In this document: positions 55,291 through 63,915 of the stretch, piece after piece
Layout: the number at the start of each line of letters is the position of its first letter
Numbering within the stretch: the first letter of the stretch is position 1
NCBI GenBank assembly: GCA_944323725.1
Contig: CALUTP010000013.1
Location: 1 to 64,000, forward strand
Direction: 5' to 3'
DNA: 64,000 nt
Source: Candidatus Gastranaerophilales bacterium
GTDB lineage: Bacteria > Cyanobacteriota > Vampirovibrionia > Gastranaerophilales > Gastranaerophilaceae
Position numbers and translations under genes: made by a program
Notes under the pieces: model-generated
The model's database searches: none
What the model saw: the letters and a program-made list of their open reading frames with translations, nothing else
Told to the model about the DNA's origin: nothing

Positions 55291-56289
55291 ATGTCAAAGA
55301 GAATTAACGTAAAATTTTATAATAAAGCTGATGAAGAGTTTGCAGAATGGATTAAAGAAGCAGAATATGATTTTGCTCCTTATAAAGAATTAAAGTTTGG
55401 AGAAAATCCTCAGCAAAAAGCTGAATTTTACAGTTCTCCAGAAATGATTGATTATGAAATAATTGATAATAAGGAACTTTCATATAATGAAATAATGAAT
55501 GTAATGATAGCAACAAATATTGTAAGTGAATTCTTTGATGTGAGTGCTGTTGCTATTATTAAGCACGCAAATCCTTGCGGAGTAGCACTTGGTGTCAATA
55601 TAGAAGATGCATATAAAAAAGCTTTTGATTGTGATCCAATAGCTTCATTTTTTGGGACAATAGCTTTTTCGCAAAAAATAAATTATGAAGTAGCTAAACA
55701 TATTAATTCCATGTCTGTAAAGGTTATTGTAGCTCCGGATTATGATGAAAAAGCTTTGAAATTATTGCGAGAGAATATTTTTATAAAACTTGTAAAAATT
55801 AATACTCCGTTGAAAGAATATAGGAATTATGTGCACAAAGATATAAAAATAACGCCATTTGGTACATTAGTACAAGACTTTAATAAAAGTCAGCTTAGCA
55901 AACAGTCTTTTAAAATTGTTACAAAAACAAAGCCTACTAAAGAGCAAATTGAAGATTCTGTTTTCGCTTGGAAAGTTTCAAAATACGCTAGAACGAATTC
56001 TATAGTAATAGCAAATGATTTTAAAACTATAGCAATAGCTCAAGGATTTATAAATCCGGTCTTAGCTGTGGAATTTGCACTTAATACAGCCTGTGATGGT
56101 TCTAAAAATGCAATTCTTGTATCGGATAGTCCTTTAAGTAATACTGATTGTATCTATGCTGCTGCACAGGGAAGAATATCAGTAATAATCCAACCGGGGG
56201 GATCTCCTAAAGATCCTGAAATTACAGCTCTTGCTGATAAGTATAATATATCAATGATTATGACTGGCATAAAGAATTATCGGCAGTAA
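55291..56289 (+). CDS. PurH-like AICAR-transformylase-domain protein lacking the IMP cyclohydrolase half
   Basis: 332 residues match only the C-terminal AICAR formyltransferase part of PurH (normally about 510): LKFGENPQQKAEFYSSPE, IIKHANPCGVALG, a shortened middle, then SKYARTNSIVIANDF, IIQPGGSPKDPEITALADKY and MIMTGIKNYRQ. KHxNPCG is kept, but the usual GxGxGQMSRVDS segment reads IAQGFINPVLAVE, and the usual AFFPFxD reads DSPLSNTD. This could be a single-domain paralogue with altered activity. AGAGGGATAT precedes the ATG. No other purine gene is nearby. Confidence 0.82.
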   Translation: MSKRINVKFYNKADEEFAEWIKEAEYDFAPYKELKFGENPQQKAEFYSSPEMIDYEIIDNKELSYNEIMNVMIATNIVSEFFDVSAVAIIKHANPCGVALGVNIEDAYKKAFDCDPIASFFGTIAFSQKINYEVAKHINSMSVKVIVAPDYDEKALKLLRENIFIKLVKINTPLKEYRNYVHKDIKITPFGTLVQDFNKSQLSKQSFKIVTKTKPTKEQIEDSVFAWKVSKYARTNSIVIANDFKTIAIAQGFINPVLAVEFALNTACDGSKNAILVSDSPLSNTDCIYAAAQGRISVIIQPGGSPKDPEITALADKYNISMIMTGIKNYRQ

Positions 56290-56292
56290 TAC

Positions 56293-57183
56293 TTAACGAT
56301 ACAACCGTTCAAATATTTCAGGATAGGTACCTAGAACTTGCTTTAATTGTAAATCATTTCCACCCTGTTTATTTTTTGAAAATAGAGTAAATTCTCTAGT
56401 TTTTCCTCGTTCCCTTTCAGGGTTTATGTAGGTGAGTTGTTTTATATTATTTTTTGCAACAAATATTTTAGTGTTATTTAATAGCGCCATTGCCCAAAAC
56501 CAGATATCATCGCCATGTGGTGCAAGTTTAGTAAATTGTTTTACATCACAAAGATTTTCATTAAGACTGTTTGGAGGATATAATACCCCACCAGCTCCTG
56601 TAAAGAAATTCTGGTAGCTTAAGTTTGGACCTTTAATTTTTTTCTTCCATTTTTTATAAGGAAGAATGTTTTTATTTCTATCAAACTTAAGTCTATGTGC
56701 TCTGTGACATACAATTGTATTCGGATGGGTAAGGTATGATTTATATAAAATTTCAAGCCAATTTTTAGGGTAAAAAATATCATCATCAGCTGTTATTATT
56801 ATTGCGTTTTGATATTCTTTCCAGACTGGTATTAGTTTTTTGTAAGAATATAAATTTTCACACCACTTAATAGTTAGTCCTTTTTCTTTAAGAGCTATCA
56901 CTTTTGGGGGAATGTCATTTTCCTTATTAGGAAATTGTTCTGTAGCAAGCCATAGAATAACTTCATCCGGTTTTAAATTCTGATTTAGCAGAGAATAAAT
57001 GCAGTAATGAATATCGTACATTCTTTCTGGGAAAGAAGTTAGTGAAACTATTAATTTTCTTTCTCTAAATTTAGTGTTAAGTCCAAATGTTTTATTCTCT
57101 AAAATTTCTTCATCTAATTCAAGCTTGTTTATACTTTTAAGTTCTTTTTTAAACTTAAATAAATCAAAAATTTTGACCATCAC
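56293..57183 (-). CDS. GT-A type glycosyltransferase-like protein
   Basis: 296 residues: LIVSLTSFPERMYDIHYCIY at about 38, then a nucleotide-binding Rossmann-like region, TADDDIFYPKNW (DxD metal motif) at about 140 and a C-terminal GAGGVLYPPNSLNE plus HGDDIWFWAM block, as in poorly characterised glycosyltransferases of capsule and glycan loci. No sugar-pathway neighbours. It ends three bases from the convergent PurH-like gene. Confidence 0.75.
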   Translation of the reverse strand: MMVKIFDLFKFKKELKSINKLELDEEILENKTFGLNTKFRERKLIVSLTSFPERMYDIHYCIYSLLNQNLKPDEVILWLATEQFPNKENDIPPKVIALKEKGLTIKWCENLYSYKKLIPVWKEYQNAIIITADDDIFYPKNWLEILYKSYLTHPNTIVCHRAHRLKFDRNKNILPYKKWKKKIKGPNLSYQNFFTGAGGVLYPPNSLNENLCDVKQFTKLAPHGDDIWFWAMALLNNTKIFVAKNNIKQLTYINPERERGKTREFTLFSKNKQGGNDLQLKQVLGTYPEIFERLYR

Positions 57184-57297
57184 CTACTCCTGCTATGATA
57201 ATAGTATAATAAAAAAAGTCTGTGTCAAACAAAGCTTTTCAGTAAAAAAATTTTGTATTAATATAAGTATATATAAAAATAAAAAGGGATGTGAAGT

Positions 57298-57744
57298 ATG
57301 GAAATTAAATCATGGGAAGATTATTTTTTAGATTTAGCAAAGACCTGTGCAAGCCGTTCTAATTGCATAAGAGCACAAGTAGGAGCTGTCATTGTAGGTG
57401 AAGATAAGAAGATTAAGGCGACAGGGTACAATGGAACGCCATCAAAGGTTGAATCTTGTGCTGAACGTGGTGAATGTTACCGCATAAAACATAATATACA
57501 GTCTGGAACTAGGTATGAGACTTGTCGTTCCATCCATGCTGAGCAGAATGCAATTATTCAAGCTGGTCAAGATAGATGCAAGGATGCTACGATGTATATA
57601 TGGGGGCATAATTTTATTTGTATATTATGCAAAAGATTTATTGTGCAGTCAGGTATAAAAGATGTTGTACTGAGAAAAGATGAAAATTCTCCGGTGCTTC
57701 ATGTGACAGTTGAGGATATTAGACGCGAGTTGGAAGCAGAGTAG
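57298..57744 (+). CDS. dCMP deaminase-like cytidine/deoxycytidylate deaminase
   Basis: 148-residue zinc deaminase: CASRSNCIRAQVGAVIV, ATGYNGTPS, RSIHAEQNAIIQAG (HxE zinc/catalytic motif), and FICILCKRFIVQSG, where the usual PCxxC appears as ICxxC. It probably converts dCMP to dUMP for thymidylate supply, or is a ComEB relative. AAAAGGGATG precedes the ATG. The flanking genes are unrelated. Confidence 0.9.
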   Translation: MEIKSWEDYFLDLAKTCASRSNCIRAQVGAVIVGEDKKIKATGYNGTPSKVESCAERGECYRIKHNIQSGTRYETCRSIHAEQNAIIQAGQDRCKDATMYIWGHNFICILCKRFIVQSGIKDVVLRKDENSPVLHVTVEDIRRELEAE

Positions 57745-57802
57745 AGTTTGTAACAAAATGTAAATATGAATTTAAAACGGCTGAAATTCAATTATACTCT
57801 GA

Positions 57803-57830
57803 GATAGGATAGGATAGGATAGGATAGGAT
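57803..57830 (+). repeat. Pentanucleotide GATAG tandem repeat
   Basis: Five complete GATAG units plus GAT, then GGGGTGGGTG. A possible -10 (TATACT, 57793-57798) lies just upstream, so the repeat may begin the 5' leader of the gene at 57948. Repeat number could vary by slippage. Confidence 0.85.
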
Positions 57831-57864
57831 GGGGTGGGTGCATAGCAATCTGTTCAGGCATGTT

Positions 57865-57934
57865 GTGTTTATAGAAATATAAGCCGGTATATATTACCTT
57901 GCTTGCGGGCGAATTTACCGGTTCTTATAAACAC
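57865..57934 (+). promoter_or_regulatory. Structured 5' leader ending at the ribosome site of 57948
   Basis: GTGTTTATA (57865-57873) pairs with TATAAACAC (57926-57934), and CCGGTA (57884-57889) with TACCGG (57916-57921), leaving a G/C-containing apical loop. AAAGGAG starts two bases after the stem. Candidate riboswitch or translational control element; no known class recognised. The stretch 57745-57947 holds nothing else except the GATAG repeat. Confidence 0.5.
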
Positions 57935-57947
57935 GAAAGGAGATAAT

Positions 57948-58505
57948 ATGCTTGAACTAAACGGCTTTGGACAGATACCACCTCAGGATGTAAAAACCCG
58001 TTCGAACCGGCGAACAAATAAAATGAATGAATCTGCTATAAATTCTATTTTAAACTATAAACCGGATAAATCCGGCAAAACCTCAGATGACGGGATTATA
58101 GAGAATAAAGACGGAACGTTTTCTCACACAAGGTATAATTCCGGCGGCTATCCTGTTGAAACCAGAGTAAATGATGCTGACGGCAAACTTGTTTCTCATT
58201 CATATTTTTTGTATTGCGATAATAAAGAACGTAAAACAGAAATGAAATGTATTTATAACGATAATGGCCAGGTTGTCAAAAGAGTTCAGACAAATACTGA
58301 TAAAAATAATGTCGTTTTCAGTCAAGTCACAGATTGGAACCCTGATGACAAAAAATTAGTAATTTGTGACTATGATGACAGAGGTGAACTTATCGAACGC
58401 TGGGAAGGCTCCAGCGACGGACTTCCTGATAGCTGGAAGCTAAATGATTATTGCTTTGAAGAAGGTCAGGTAGAATGCACTTATAAGCGAGATGATAATA
58501 ATTAG
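57948..58505 (+). CDS. Hypothetical soluble protein
   Basis: Not recognised. 185 residues, polar; a central beta-rich part reads HTRYNSGGYPVETRVNDADG and KCIYNDNGQVVKRVQTNTDK, resembling repeats of YD/RHS or toxin-antitoxin-immunity beta repeats, ending in SWKLNDYCFEEGQVECTYKR. The start at 57948 follows AAAGGAGATAAT; an upstream in-frame start at 57903 lies inside the leader stem. Codon use appears less AT-biased than its neighbours. A strong terminator follows. Confidence 0.72.
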   Translation: MLELNGFGQIPPQDVKTRSNRRTNKMNESAINSILNYKPDKSGKTSDDGIIENKDGTFSHTRYNSGGYPVETRVNDADGKLVSHSYFLYCDNKERKTEMKCIYNDNGQVVKRVQTNTDKNNVVFSQVTDWNPDDKKLVICDYDDRGELIERWEGSSDGLPDSWKLNDYCFEEGQVECTYKRDDNN

Positions 58506-58535
58506 AAAAAGCCCCTTAAAAAAGGGGCTTTTTCG
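58506..58535. terminator. Strong intrinsic terminator
   Basis: AAAAAGCCCC, loop TTAAAAAA, GGGGCTTTTT directly after the gene at 57948; usable in both directions. Confidence 0.93.
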
Positions 58536-58553
58536 TATAAAAACAGCATGACT

Positions 58554-59063
58554 TTACCATCCATAATTGTAGTGATGTATGGTACCATCTAACTGTATAT
58601 TTTGTTTTACATTTCCGCTATGATTAACATTTACATTAACAGGCTGACGAATTGCATCTGCCATATTATTCAGTGCTTGATTCTGTTTCAATATTTGTAT
58701 TTTTTGAGTATATTCTTCATAGGAACCATCACATAATTGATCATATTGCGGAGTATATGTATATTGGGTATAATAGTGTGTTAAGTAAATGCGATCATAA
58801 TGGTTTTTTGCTGCGCAATATTTGATAACATAATTTGCAAAATCTCCATCGCATACTTCATTATATTCAGGAATTCCGGATTTAGGCATTGACCAAATGT
58901 GGTAATAGACCTTTTTTCTTTTGTTACACATGCATTGTGTTTTTACAGACTCTGGTTGCATATCTATACACTTTCTATGACAGGGTTTTTTGTTACAATC
59001 CAACGCATATACAGGTATTGTTACTACAAGCGATGCTATGATTAAGATTAACTTTAATTTCAT
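58554..59063 (-). CDS. Secreted Cys-rich hypothetical protein
   Basis: 169 residues with a Sec signal peptide (KLKLILIIASLVVTIPVYA), then a Cys-rich domain (LDCNKKPCHRKCIDM, TQCMCNKRKKVYYHI) and two similar segments (YNEVCDGDFANYVIKYC and YDQLCDGSYEEYTQKIQ). The tail is Asn/His-rich. Not recognised; probably periplasmic or extracellular. GGAGATTATTAT precedes the ATG. It follows the small membrane gene 59088 on the same strand by 24 bases. Confidence 0.72.
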   Translation of the reverse strand: MKLKLILIIASLVVTIPVYALDCNKKPCHRKCIDMQPESVKTQCMCNKRKKVYYHIWSMPKSGIPEYNEVCDGDFANYVIKYCAAKNHYDRIYLTHYYTQYTYTPQYDQLCDGSYEEYTQKIQILKQNQALNNMADAIRQPVNVNVNHSGNVKQNIQLDGTIHHYNYGW

Positions 59064-59087
59064 ATAATAATCTCCATTATTACAATA

Positions 59088-59288
59088 TTAGTTATACAAT
59101 TTTTTATCATTTTGAAATTGTTCCTCCTCGCGAGGATATAAAAAGAACATTAATTTTGTAAGTAATATAGTAATAATTTGTAGAACATATATTACTATTG
59201 ATAATAAAAAAATAAGAAAGGGTAAGAATACTGACCCTAAAATATATAAGAAAAATAATATAAAAATAAATCCTATAAGTGTTTTCAT
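59088..59288 (-). CDS. Small membrane protein
   Basis: 66 residues with two hydrophobic segments (LIGFIFILFFLYILGSVFLP and FLIFLLSIVIYVLQIITILL) and a short charged tail (YPREEEQFQNDKKLYN). Not recognised. Start at 59288 with AAAGG seven bases upstream. It opens a two-gene minus-strand unit divergent from the XRE regulator. Confidence 0.6.
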   Translation of the reverse strand: MKTLIGFIFILFFLYILGSVFLPFLIFLLSIVIYVLQIITILLTKLMFFLYPREEEQFQNDKKLYN

Positions 59289-59332
59289 ACAAGCCTTTGT
59301 TAAATCTATAACATTTCCAAAGTATATTTAAA

Positions 59333-59348
59333 GTGGTATTTTTACCAC
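59333..59348. promoter_or_regulatory. Palindromic candidate operator between 59288 and 59436
   Basis: GTGGTA, TTTT, TACCAC, a perfect 16-base inverted repeat in the divergent intergenic region next to the XRE regulator gene; a plausible binding site for that regulator. Confidence 0.5.
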
Positions 59349-59435
59349 ATTATAAACTATTTATTGTGTTCTGTCAAGTGTTACCGGTGCTAAAAATATC
59401 ACAAAATGTATATAAAAGTGCTTAGGAGTTTCTGA

Positions 59436-59762
59436 ATGTTCAGTGATGATGTTGTTAAAAAGAATATAGGCTCGATAATAAGAGCCGCTCGTATTAATAA
59501 AGGTTTTACCCAATATGCACTTGCGGAAAAGGTTGATATGGATGAAAAGCAGCTATCACGTTTAGAATCAGGTAAACATTATCCAACGTTAAAAACACTA
59601 CTTGCAATTATTGATGTTTTGGATATGCGATTGGCAGATTTTGATATTATGCAAGATGTAAAAGACCCTGCCTTTTATGTGTTGGTTGATATTCTGAGAA
59701 CATCAACTCCAAAAGATTTAAAAAAATATTTAACAATAATAAAAACCATAAAAGAAATTTAA
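59436..59762 (+). CDS. XRE-family transcriptional regulator
   Basis: 108 residues with an N-terminal HTH-XRE domain (IGSIIRAARINKGFTQYALA, EKVDMDEKQLSRLESGKHYP) followed by a short helical C-terminus. AGGAG precedes the ATG. Its gene is divergent from the small membrane and secreted genes and lies about 175 bases upstream of fliE, so either set could be its target. Confidence 0.88.
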   Translation: MFSDDVVKKNIGSIIRAARINKGFTQYALAEKVDMDEKQLSRLESGKHYPTLKTLLAIIDVLDMRLADFDIMQDVKDPAFYVLVDILRTSTPKDLKKYLTIIKTIKEI

Positions 59763-59936
59763 GCTTGATTTATTAGCGATATTATTAATTAGACTTTTAA
59801 TAAAAAATTATTAATACATATGTAGGTATAGCATGTACTTTAATTTATCTGAAATTCTCATACGAACGGAGGATTTTTAGCGTACAGGTTAAACAAATTT
59901 AACAAAATTACGTTAAAATAAATTAGGAGGCAATTT

Positions 59937-60272
59937 ATGAGTTTTTATCCGCAATACGATCTGGCAGGCAGAATACAACACACGAAACTCGATTCTGGTG
60001 TTTACGGGATTCCTTCTGCAAGGCTTGATAGAATGGAAAAGCCGGCTACTCAAGATTTTAAGCAGGTTTTTTCCGGACTTGTGGAAAACTTTAATACCGA
60101 ACTGAATGCGCCTGATAATATGCTCAAAGACGTTATGTCCGGCAACAAAAACATTGATATTCACGATGTTATGACCGCTATGGCAAAATCCGAAATCAGC
60201 GTTAACATCGCAACTCAGATGGTAGGAAAAGTCATACAGGCGTATGACAAAGTTATGCAGATTCAAGTGTAA
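59937..60272 (+). CDS. fliE: Flagellar-type basal body protein FliE
   Basis: FliE joins the MS ring to the rod and is an early export substrate. The 111 residues end with the family block NIDIHDVMTAMAKSEISVNI, then ATQMVGKVIQAYDKVMQIQV; in FliE the ending is AYxxIMxMxV. The N-terminal half is not conserved. AGGAGGC precedes the ATG. No flgB or flgC precedes it, unlike the common flgBC-fliE order; fliF follows 40 bases later. Confidence 0.88.
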   Translation: MSFYPQYDLAGRIQHTKLDSGVYGIPSARLDRMEKPATQDFKQVFSGLVENFNTELNAPDNMLKDVMSGNKNIDIHDVMTAMAKSEISVNIATQMVGKVIQAYDKVMQIQV

Positions 60273-60312
60273 AATATACTTGTGTTAGCTATAATTACAG
60301 ACCGGGGAAAAA

Positions 60313-61980
60313 ATGGATTTTCAAAAATTACTGGAAAACAAAGCTTTATTATTTGGAATTATTGGCGGAGCCGTAATTGTTCTGGCAATGATTGTGACTA
60401 TTGTAACTTTTGCAGGCTCAGGCAATAAAAATGGTGCTCAAAATGTTAGTGAACAACCTATTAAAGAGGATGTTGTTCTATTGACCACAGATAATATTGG
60501 GAAAGCTTTAGAAATACAAGCTCTGCTTGCAAAACAAGGGATTGCAGCAAGCAGGACACTTGATGGTACAAAGTCCAGTATTGTATTGAAAAAAGGTGAT
60601 TGTACCACTGGTAAAAAGAAATGTACAACTGAACAACGAGATATTGCGATTATGGAAATCGTACAAAGCGGGTTGATGGATCAAAATGTCGGGTTGGAAG
60701 TATTTGATAAGGGGGATTTTACTTCTACTAAAGAAGATAAGAAGATAAGACTTACTAGAGCTATAAATGGAGAGTTGTCAAGGTTAATTAAAAGAATCGA
60801 TGGAGTTGAAAATGCGTCTGTATTTATTTCAATTCCTGAACAGACAATGTTTACTTCAATGCAAAAACCTGTCACAGCAACAGTTCAACTTGTTGTTGCG
60901 AATGGTACAAAACTTGACCAGCTTAAAATCAAAGCAATTACTAATTTATTATTAGGAAGTGTTTCAGGTTTAAATGCAGAAGATATTGCAATTTCTGATA
61001 CAAATGGTAATGTTTATCACAGTATAATGAATGCGTCTGATGAGATGCTGGCAAAGCTTGAAGAAAATGATAAGTATATGCAGCAAAAAGTTCAGCAACA
61101 GCTAGATAGATTAATTGGGAAAGGTAATTATGTAGCTACAGTAAGTACCTTTTTAAGACAAGCTCCTGCAGAAAAATACAGCACAGATTATGATCCTGAA
61201 AGAAAAGCTTCTGTTAATGAACAATCATTTACCGAAGGCTTAGGTGATCAAACTCGTGATAGTAACAGGAATATTAATGCTGTGAGCGTATATCTTCCAA
61301 ATGGAATTGCTGGAGGGGGTACTAATTCCAGCCAAGATAGAAGTTATTCCAGATCAGCTAGAGAAACTCAATATGGAGTTAGTAAAACTCAACTTAATGA
61401 ATATTTAAGACCAGGTATGGTAGAAGAAATTTCTGTCGCTGTTACTTTAGAAAAAAGTGCATTGCCAGCAGAGACAACTCTTGAAGAGTTAAAAGCCTTA
61501 ATAGCTCATGCAGCTAGTCCTAAGGTTGACCCAGAAAATGTTTCAATAGCATTTTCAGATTCTGTAGATCCATATCTAGCATCAGATAGACCGGTTAATC
61601 TGCCAAAACCTGATGAAAGCGGAAACCCTTGGTGGTTAGCTGTTGCATTGAGTGCTATAGGATTAATTATTGTATTTAAAGCTGTATCAAGTAAAGTCCA
61701 TCAATTGCAGGAAGCTAACGCTATTGAAGTTGAACGCTTAAGACAGAAAGAAGCAGAACAAGATAGAGAACTTAGTGATGTAAATATGCGTGCAGCTCAA
61801 TTAACTGACAGACAAAGAGAATTAGCAGAGGGATTACTTGAACAACAAAATAGAGAATATATTGCTATACGCTCTCCTCAAGAAATGATTAGTGCCTTAG
61901 AAAATGTTTCAGCAAATCTTGAAGAAGCAGATAGTGAAGAAGCAGCTGATAAAATTAAGAGCTGGATAGAAAAAAGTTAG
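60313..61980 (+). CDS. fliF: Flagellar-type MS-ring protein FliF
   Basis: MS-ring scaffold in the inner membrane. The 555 residues have TM1 at about 14-33 (LFGIIGGAVIVLAMIVTIVT), the YscJ/FliF ring-building domain (about 50-220; LTTDNIGKALEIQALLAKQG, LSRLIKRIDGVENASVFIS), a second ring domain, and TM2 at about 440-458 (WWLAVALSAIGLIIVFKAV). The C-terminal tail (about 470-555) is Gln/Glu-rich. Full FliF length argues against the shorter SctJ of injectisomes. Confidence 0.9.
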   Translation: MDFQKLLENKALLFGIIGGAVIVLAMIVTIVTFAGSGNKNGAQNVSEQPIKEDVVLLTTDNIGKALEIQALLAKQGIAASRTLDGTKSSIVLKKGDCTTGKKKCTTEQRDIAIMEIVQSGLMDQNVGLEVFDKGDFTSTKEDKKIRLTRAINGELSRLIKRIDGVENASVFISIPEQTMFTSMQKPVTATVQLVVANGTKLDQLKIKAITNLLLGSVSGLNAEDIAISDTNGNVYHSIMNASDEMLAKLEENDKYMQQKVQQQLDRLIGKGNYVATVSTFLRQAPAEKYSTDYDPERKASVNEQSFTEGLGDQTRDSNRNINAVSVYLPNGIAGGGTNSSQDRSYSRSARETQYGVSKTQLNEYLRPGMVEEISVAVTLEKSALPAETTLEELKALIAHAASPKVDPENVSIAFSDSVDPYLASDRPVNLPKPDESGNPWWLAVALSAIGLIIVFKAVSSKVHQLQEANAIEVERLRQKEAEQDRELSDVNMRAAQLTDRQRELAEGLLEQQNREYIAIRSPQEMISALENVSANLEEADSEEAADKIKSWIEKS

Positions 61981-62028
61981 TACAATGTTATGGATATTAA
62001 TGTATCCTCAAAGTTAGTGGTATAGAAA

Positions 62029-63120
62029 ATGGCAATAAAAGGATTTGATTATAAAGGTTTTGCGCAGAACTTAGCATTACAAGCTAAGGACTTAGTGCCA
62101 CCTGATTTTGATGAAAATCAAAAAGCTTATGTTACTAATACTCTGCTTAATTTTTCAATGTTAGCTGGTGAAGCTCTTTATAATGATAAAGAATTGGGAT
62201 TTAATGCAGATCAGGCAACAATGATTACCCAGATTATTGCAGAATGGGCATATCATAAGTCAGTTGACCTTGTAAGATCTGGTATTCCACAATCTTATTG
62301 GGATCCAATTATGCAGAAAATTGCTTTTACAATTTTTGAAATTGCAAAGCAAACTTTTAAGCAAGGATTACCACAGGATCAAATTTTGCAATTGATTGAA
62401 CACCATGTGAAAAAGACTTATCTGGAGGCAATTGCAGAGTTAAAAGAAAAAAATCTTATAGATGAAAATTTAATGGAAAAAGCATCAAAACAATCCAATA
62501 TAGATGCAATGATGCAACAAATGCAGGAAAGTGGAGAAGCTGATGCTGCGGTAGCAGCGCAAGAAGCTGCACAAAAGCAGGCTAAAGAAGCAGCAGCTGC
62601 AGCACCTCAGCAGCAAAAAACTCAACCCGTTCAACAAGCTCCTCAAGGTGGTGTGCCTGCTGTTCAAGATAATGCTGGGGTCCCAGCTGCACCTAAAAAG
62701 TCCCCTTATGCTCCGCCTAAGTTATTAAAGCTTGTTACTCTTGCTTTATTATTAAAGCGTGTGGATGAAGAAAAAGTACAATCTATTCTTGAACGTTTTG
62801 ATCAGGATGTAGCAGGAACTGTTATAAAATATATGTATGTTGATGGCTTAGAAGAGCAGGTTGATCCTACATTAACTATGAAATGTTTGGATGATATTGC
62901 TGAAGAAATGCCAGGTGCAACAGAAATTAACAAAAATCATTTAGTTGAAAAAGTTAAACAAATTGCAGAATTATATGATAAAACAAAGCTGGAACAGGCA
63001 CTACAGCTTGAAAGACAAAAAGTTCGCAGGTTTGTATTTAATGCTTTAGAAGGTGAGTATTATGATATTCCTCCTCGTGTTGCAAATGTTATTGCCACCC
63101 ATCTGCAACATGGTGTATAA
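62029..63120 (+). CDS. FliG-position protein, highly divergent
   Basis: 363 residues at the place of fliG between fliF and fliH. The N-terminal ~160 residues are helical (FKQGLPQDQILQLIEHHVKK). A Gln/Ala/Pro linker (about 170-225) follows. The C-terminal part has armadillo-like helices (LALLLKRVDEEKVQSILERF, DQDVAGTVIKYMYVDG) that recall FliG middle repeats. I see no EHPQ-type motif and none of the FliG C-terminal torque-generating charged pattern. It may be a FliG-derived or replacement C-ring protein without motor function. The start lies 48 bases after fliF. Confidence 0.7.
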   Translation: MAIKGFDYKGFAQNLALQAKDLVPPDFDENQKAYVTNTLLNFSMLAGEALYNDKELGFNADQATMITQIIAEWAYHKSVDLVRSGIPQSYWDPIMQKIAFTIFEIAKQTFKQGLPQDQILQLIEHHVKKTYLEAIAELKEKNLIDENLMEKASKQSNIDAMMQQMQESGEADAAVAAQEAAQKQAKEAAAAAPQQQKTQPVQQAPQGGVPAVQDNAGVPAAPKKSPYAPPKLLKLVTLALLLKRVDEEKVQSILERFDQDVAGTVIKYMYVDGLEEQVDPTLTMKCLDDIAEEMPGATEINKNHLVEKVKQIAELYDKTKLEQALQLERQKVRRFVFNALEGEYYDIPPRVANVIATHLQHGV

Positions 63121-63132
63121 TGATATTAAATC

Positions 63133-63915
63133 ATGATTATTAAAAAGAAAAAGAATATAAAGCCTGAAGGACTTGAGGAGAATTCTATTGAGCTGCCATT
63201 AAATCAGGAAGATGAAATCCCTGAAATGGCAGAAGATTACGCTGCCGAAGAAGAACCTGTCGTTGAAGATGAGATGCAACAAAAAGATATTACTGAAATT
63301 GAACCAGAAGATGTAGATTTATTCAATTTAGATAATATTGATTTCAAACAACGTCAAGAACGTAGAAAAGGTGATAGAAGACGCGGATTTAGAAGAGTTG
63401 ATGATAGAAATCTTGTATCAAGAGCAAGAGAGGAAGCAAGTTCAATCAGAGAATCTGCCTATAAAGAAGGTTATCAAGCTGGACTTGGACAATCAAAGGA
63501 AGATTTACAGGTTTTAAAAGACTCTATTGGTGTTTTCATGAATTCCAATCAGGAAGTATATGAGCAAATTGCTCCTGAAATTTTAGCTGTAAGTATTGAA
63601 ATTGCAAAGAAAATCATTAAAAAAGAAGTAAGTGAATCTCCTGAAGTTCTCATTAATACTGTTATTGAAGTTCTAAAAGGTCTTTCAAAAGAAGAAGCAA
63701 AGATTATGCTTAGAGTAAATCCGGTACAAGTTGATGTTTTACGTCAGTCAGTCCCTGAAATATTGAACTTAACCGGGCTGGATGCAAAAGTATCAGTACT
63801 TGCTGATGAAAGTATTAGTGAAGGCGGTTGTCTTGTAACAACAACAAACGGAGTAGTTGATGCGTCAATAGAGACACAATTGTCGGTAGTAAGTGAAGCG
63901 CTTAGGGAAGTTTAA
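63133..63915 (+). CDS. fliH: FliH/SctL-type export ATPase regulator
   Basis: Stator protein of the type III export ATPase FliI. The 260 residues have an acidic N-terminus (DEIPEMAEDYAAEEEPVVED), a basic stretch (RRKGDRRRGFRRVDDRN), a GYQAGLGQ motif, and the C-terminal FliH domain (PEILAVSIEIAKKIIKKEVS, then ISEGGCLVTTTNGVVDASIE with the typical GGCxVxTxxGxxDxSI pattern). It is coupled to the next gene by TAATG. Confidence 0.87.
   Translation: MIIKKKKNIKPEGLEENSIELPLNQEDEIPEMAEDYAAEEEPVVEDEMQQKDITEIEPEDVDLFNLDNIDFKQRQERRKGDRRRGFRRVDDRNLVSRAREEASSIRESAYKEGYQAGLGQSKEDLQVLKDSIGVFMNSNQEVYEQIAPEILAVSIEIAKKIIKKEVSESPEVLINTVIEVLKGLSKEEAKIMLRVNPVQVDVLRQSVPEILNLTGLDAKVSVLADESISEGGCLVTTTNGVVDASIETQLSVVSEALREV

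Noticed and set aside
59107..59292. 61-residue minus-strand ORF overlapping 59088-59288
   Set aside because: Overlapping frame rich in Ile, Tyr and Phe; the other frame has a coherent two-helix membrane protein and the ribosome site.
60313..61980. Injectisome SctJ instead of FliF
   Set aside because: Length of 555 residues with two membrane helices and FliE upstream fits flagellar FliF; SctJ is about 250 residues.
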